In this document: piece by piece, positions 62,940-64,000 of the stretch | How the letters are laid out: the number at the start of each line of letters is the position of its first letter | Position numbering within the stretch: the stretch's first letter is position 1 | Assembly (NCBI GenBank): GCA_033558025.1 | Contig: JAUCEF010000003.1 | Coordinates: forward strand, 2,196,001-2,260,000 | DNA: 64,000 nucleotides | Direction of reading: 5' to 3' | From: Phytophthora sp. 'mugwort' | Lineage: Eukaryota; Oomycota; Peronosporomycetes; Peronosporales; Peronosporaceae | Made by a program: the position numbers and the translations under genes | The notes under the pieces: generated by a model | Told to the model about the DNA's origin: nothing | Database searches by the model: none | What the model saw: the letters and a program-made list of their open reading frames with translations, nothing else

Positions 62940-64000
62940 ATGAAATCTCCCACTGTCGTAGGCTTACGGCTTGTTCGTGCCTGGAAACGACTGCAAGTCA
63001 GCTATTATGGCGGCAAGTACTCTATCGAGCGGGTGCTGGCGTTAGAAGTCTACACAAGAAAGACGTCGCGGTTACGCGTATGTTTAGTGTGTCTGGCAAC
63101 TCCACTGCCAATGATTGCGCTCGTCGTAGCTCAGGAATTGGTGCCACTGCAAGATCCAAGCGAAGGGTGGCGAGCGAATTACGGATTTTGGATTCGCGTG
63201 ACAATGCTCATTTTCGTTGGAATTCCTCCATTGACTGTCCAAGCAACTTATTTCATCGATGGCATCAAAATCTCCGTCGTTCGTCAATTTGTCTTGTCGC
63301 TCTGCGTGTCGATATGTGTTATCTCGTGCGCATTGGTTGTTGCTGCCCGTCTTATTTTCCCAATCCCTTTTTTCCTTGTGACACTGACACCTGTGCTTTA
63401 CGTGGTACTAATCGTCTCTTTTTGGGTCGTAGTGGGGAAACAAACCTTGCTTCAAATGCTGGCACGGCAAAATGAGCTGATCCCGTTTATAAGCTATATC
63501 TCCACCAAGTTCATACCAGTGTTCCTGTATCCTGCATATGAAGCGCTATTTCGCTTTGCAGCAGGATCTCAATATCAGTTTTTCGTAATTCTTCTTTTGC
63601 CTTTGATTAAGTTGGCATTGAAGAATATCATGCTGCGATGCACTGCACACATGGAAGATATGACACCTGAAGCAGTGATCTTTACGGTCGACTTTTTCAA
63701 TGCAGTATACATGGCCACATGCATGCAGAGCTCTTCCTCGGTCACTTCCGTCACGCTTATCACTCTCACCGACGTGACTCAAACAGTTATCATGATATAT
63801 GGATTGCACCGTCGAACTGCCACAATTCTGTCTAGGCTTACCAAGATTGGTAACTCGGAGAGGAATGAATTACTTTTGGCACTGTGCTCCTTGTGTCGAG
63901 ATCGTGACGCAATTGAGAACCAGAGACGCACTGGTATACGCATACGCTCCTGCCTACCCCATGATTTGTCTGAGACTGAAAAGTCGATTTTGAAACAGCT
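62940..64000 (+). CDS. Oomycete multi-pass membrane protein, 3' end beyond window
   Basis: ATG at 62940 opens a frame with no stop to the window end (353 codons plus 2 nt). The start reads MKSPTVVGLRLVRAWKRLQV, followed by YYGGKYSIERVLALEVYTRK, a segment I recognise from a large Phytophthora family of unnamed membrane proteins. Hydrophobic helices lie at about 46-66, 83-103, 114-136, 139-165 and 211-232, with EDMTPEAVIFTVDFFNAVYM (239-258) and IMIYGLHRRTATIL (284-297) after them. The region past 300 is hydrophilic. No function is known. A 193-codon open frame in another phase overlaps it and is a shadow. Confidence 0.85.
   Translation, partial: MKSPTVVGLRLVRAWKRLQVSYYGGKYSIERVLALEVYTRKTSRLRVCLVCLATPLPMIALVVAQELVPLQDPSEGWRANYGFWIRVTMLIFVGIPPLTVQATYFIDGIKISVVRQFVLSLCVSICVISCALVVAARLIFPIPFFLVTLTPVLYVVLIVSFWVVVGKQTLLQMLARQNELIPFISYISTKFIPVFLYPAYEALFRFAAGSQYQFFVILLLPLIKLALKNIMLRCTAHMEDMTPEAVIFTVDFFNAVYMATCMQSSSSVTSVTLITLTDVTQTVIMIYGLHRRTATILSRLTKIGNSERNELLLALCSLCRDRDAIENQRRTGIRIRSCLPHDLSETEKSILKQ

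Noticed and set aside
62894..63475. 193-codon plus-strand frame
   Set aside because: Out of phase with the membrane-protein frame starting at 62940, which runs to the window end and carries the recognisable family segments.
1..64000. RXLR or Crinkler effector genes
   Set aside because: Looked for signal peptide plus RxLR or LFLAK-type motifs; none found in a credible reading frame.
1..64000. CRISPR arrays, rRNA genes, bacterial operons
   Set aside because: No regularly spaced repeats and no rRNA-like stretches; introns and transposon types show a eukaryotic nuclear contig.

Overview
The window looks like a nuclear contig from a Phytophthora-like oomycete. The evidence is a fused APS kinase / ATP sulfurylase / pyrophosphatase (a stramenopile arrangement), short introns with GT...AG borders (63-80 nt), a membrane-protein family I know only from oomycetes, and dense decayed hAT, piggyBac, pogo, Crypton-like and Ty3/gypsy relics of the types common in Phytophthora. 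The species cannot be told from the sequence. All family names come from recognising residues by eye; no search was run.

Layout. 1-8 kb: two broken hAT transposases (one per strand), a fold-back repeat and an RNase H fragment. 8.2-9.7 kb: an intact CoA-dependent acyltransferase (condensation fold). 10.7-32.8 kb: a transposon graveyard holding a tyrosine-recombinase (Crypton-like) relic, a degenerate tRNA-like sequence, a piggyBac-like transposase interrupted by a gypsy pol remnant, gag/protease/RNase H pieces of gypsy elements on both strands, a GATC-rich stretch and a second piggyBac relic. 34.5-36.0 kb: a close paralog of the first acyltransferase, so the 25 kb between the two is best read as repeats accumulated between duplicated genes. 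36.1-48.6 kb: a gene-dense core with a large secreted Kelch/cysteine-rich/VWA protein, a coiled-coil protein, a 1337-residue multidomain MAP kinase (appendage-like, PH, SnoaL/NTF2-like, C2-like, TEY kinase) and Elongator subunit ELP4. 49.2-49.9 kb: a two-exon mitochondrial GGQ release factor. 50.7-52.5 kb: a decayed pogo element with perfect 20-bp terminal repeats. 53.6-57.9 kb: a eukaryotic LpxK and the trifunctional sulfate-activation enzyme, in tandem. 60.7-62.4 kb: a DUF1295 steroid-reductase-like membrane enzyme and its broken tandem copy. 62.9 kb to the end: a multi-pass membrane protein running off the window.

The live genes do not form one pathway. The themes are signalling (MAP kinase), mitochondrial and tRNA-modification housekeeping (release factor, ELP4), sulfate activation, possible lipid A-like glycolipid phosphorylation, lipid/CoA chemistry, and secreted or membrane proteins. 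The most unusual coding feature is the domain set of the MAP kinase. The most unusual DNA features are a perfect 26-bp-arm hairpin at 49.1 kb, an 81-bp inverted duplication inside a piggyBac relic, and a roughly ten-fold excess of GATC at 30.3-31.1 kb.
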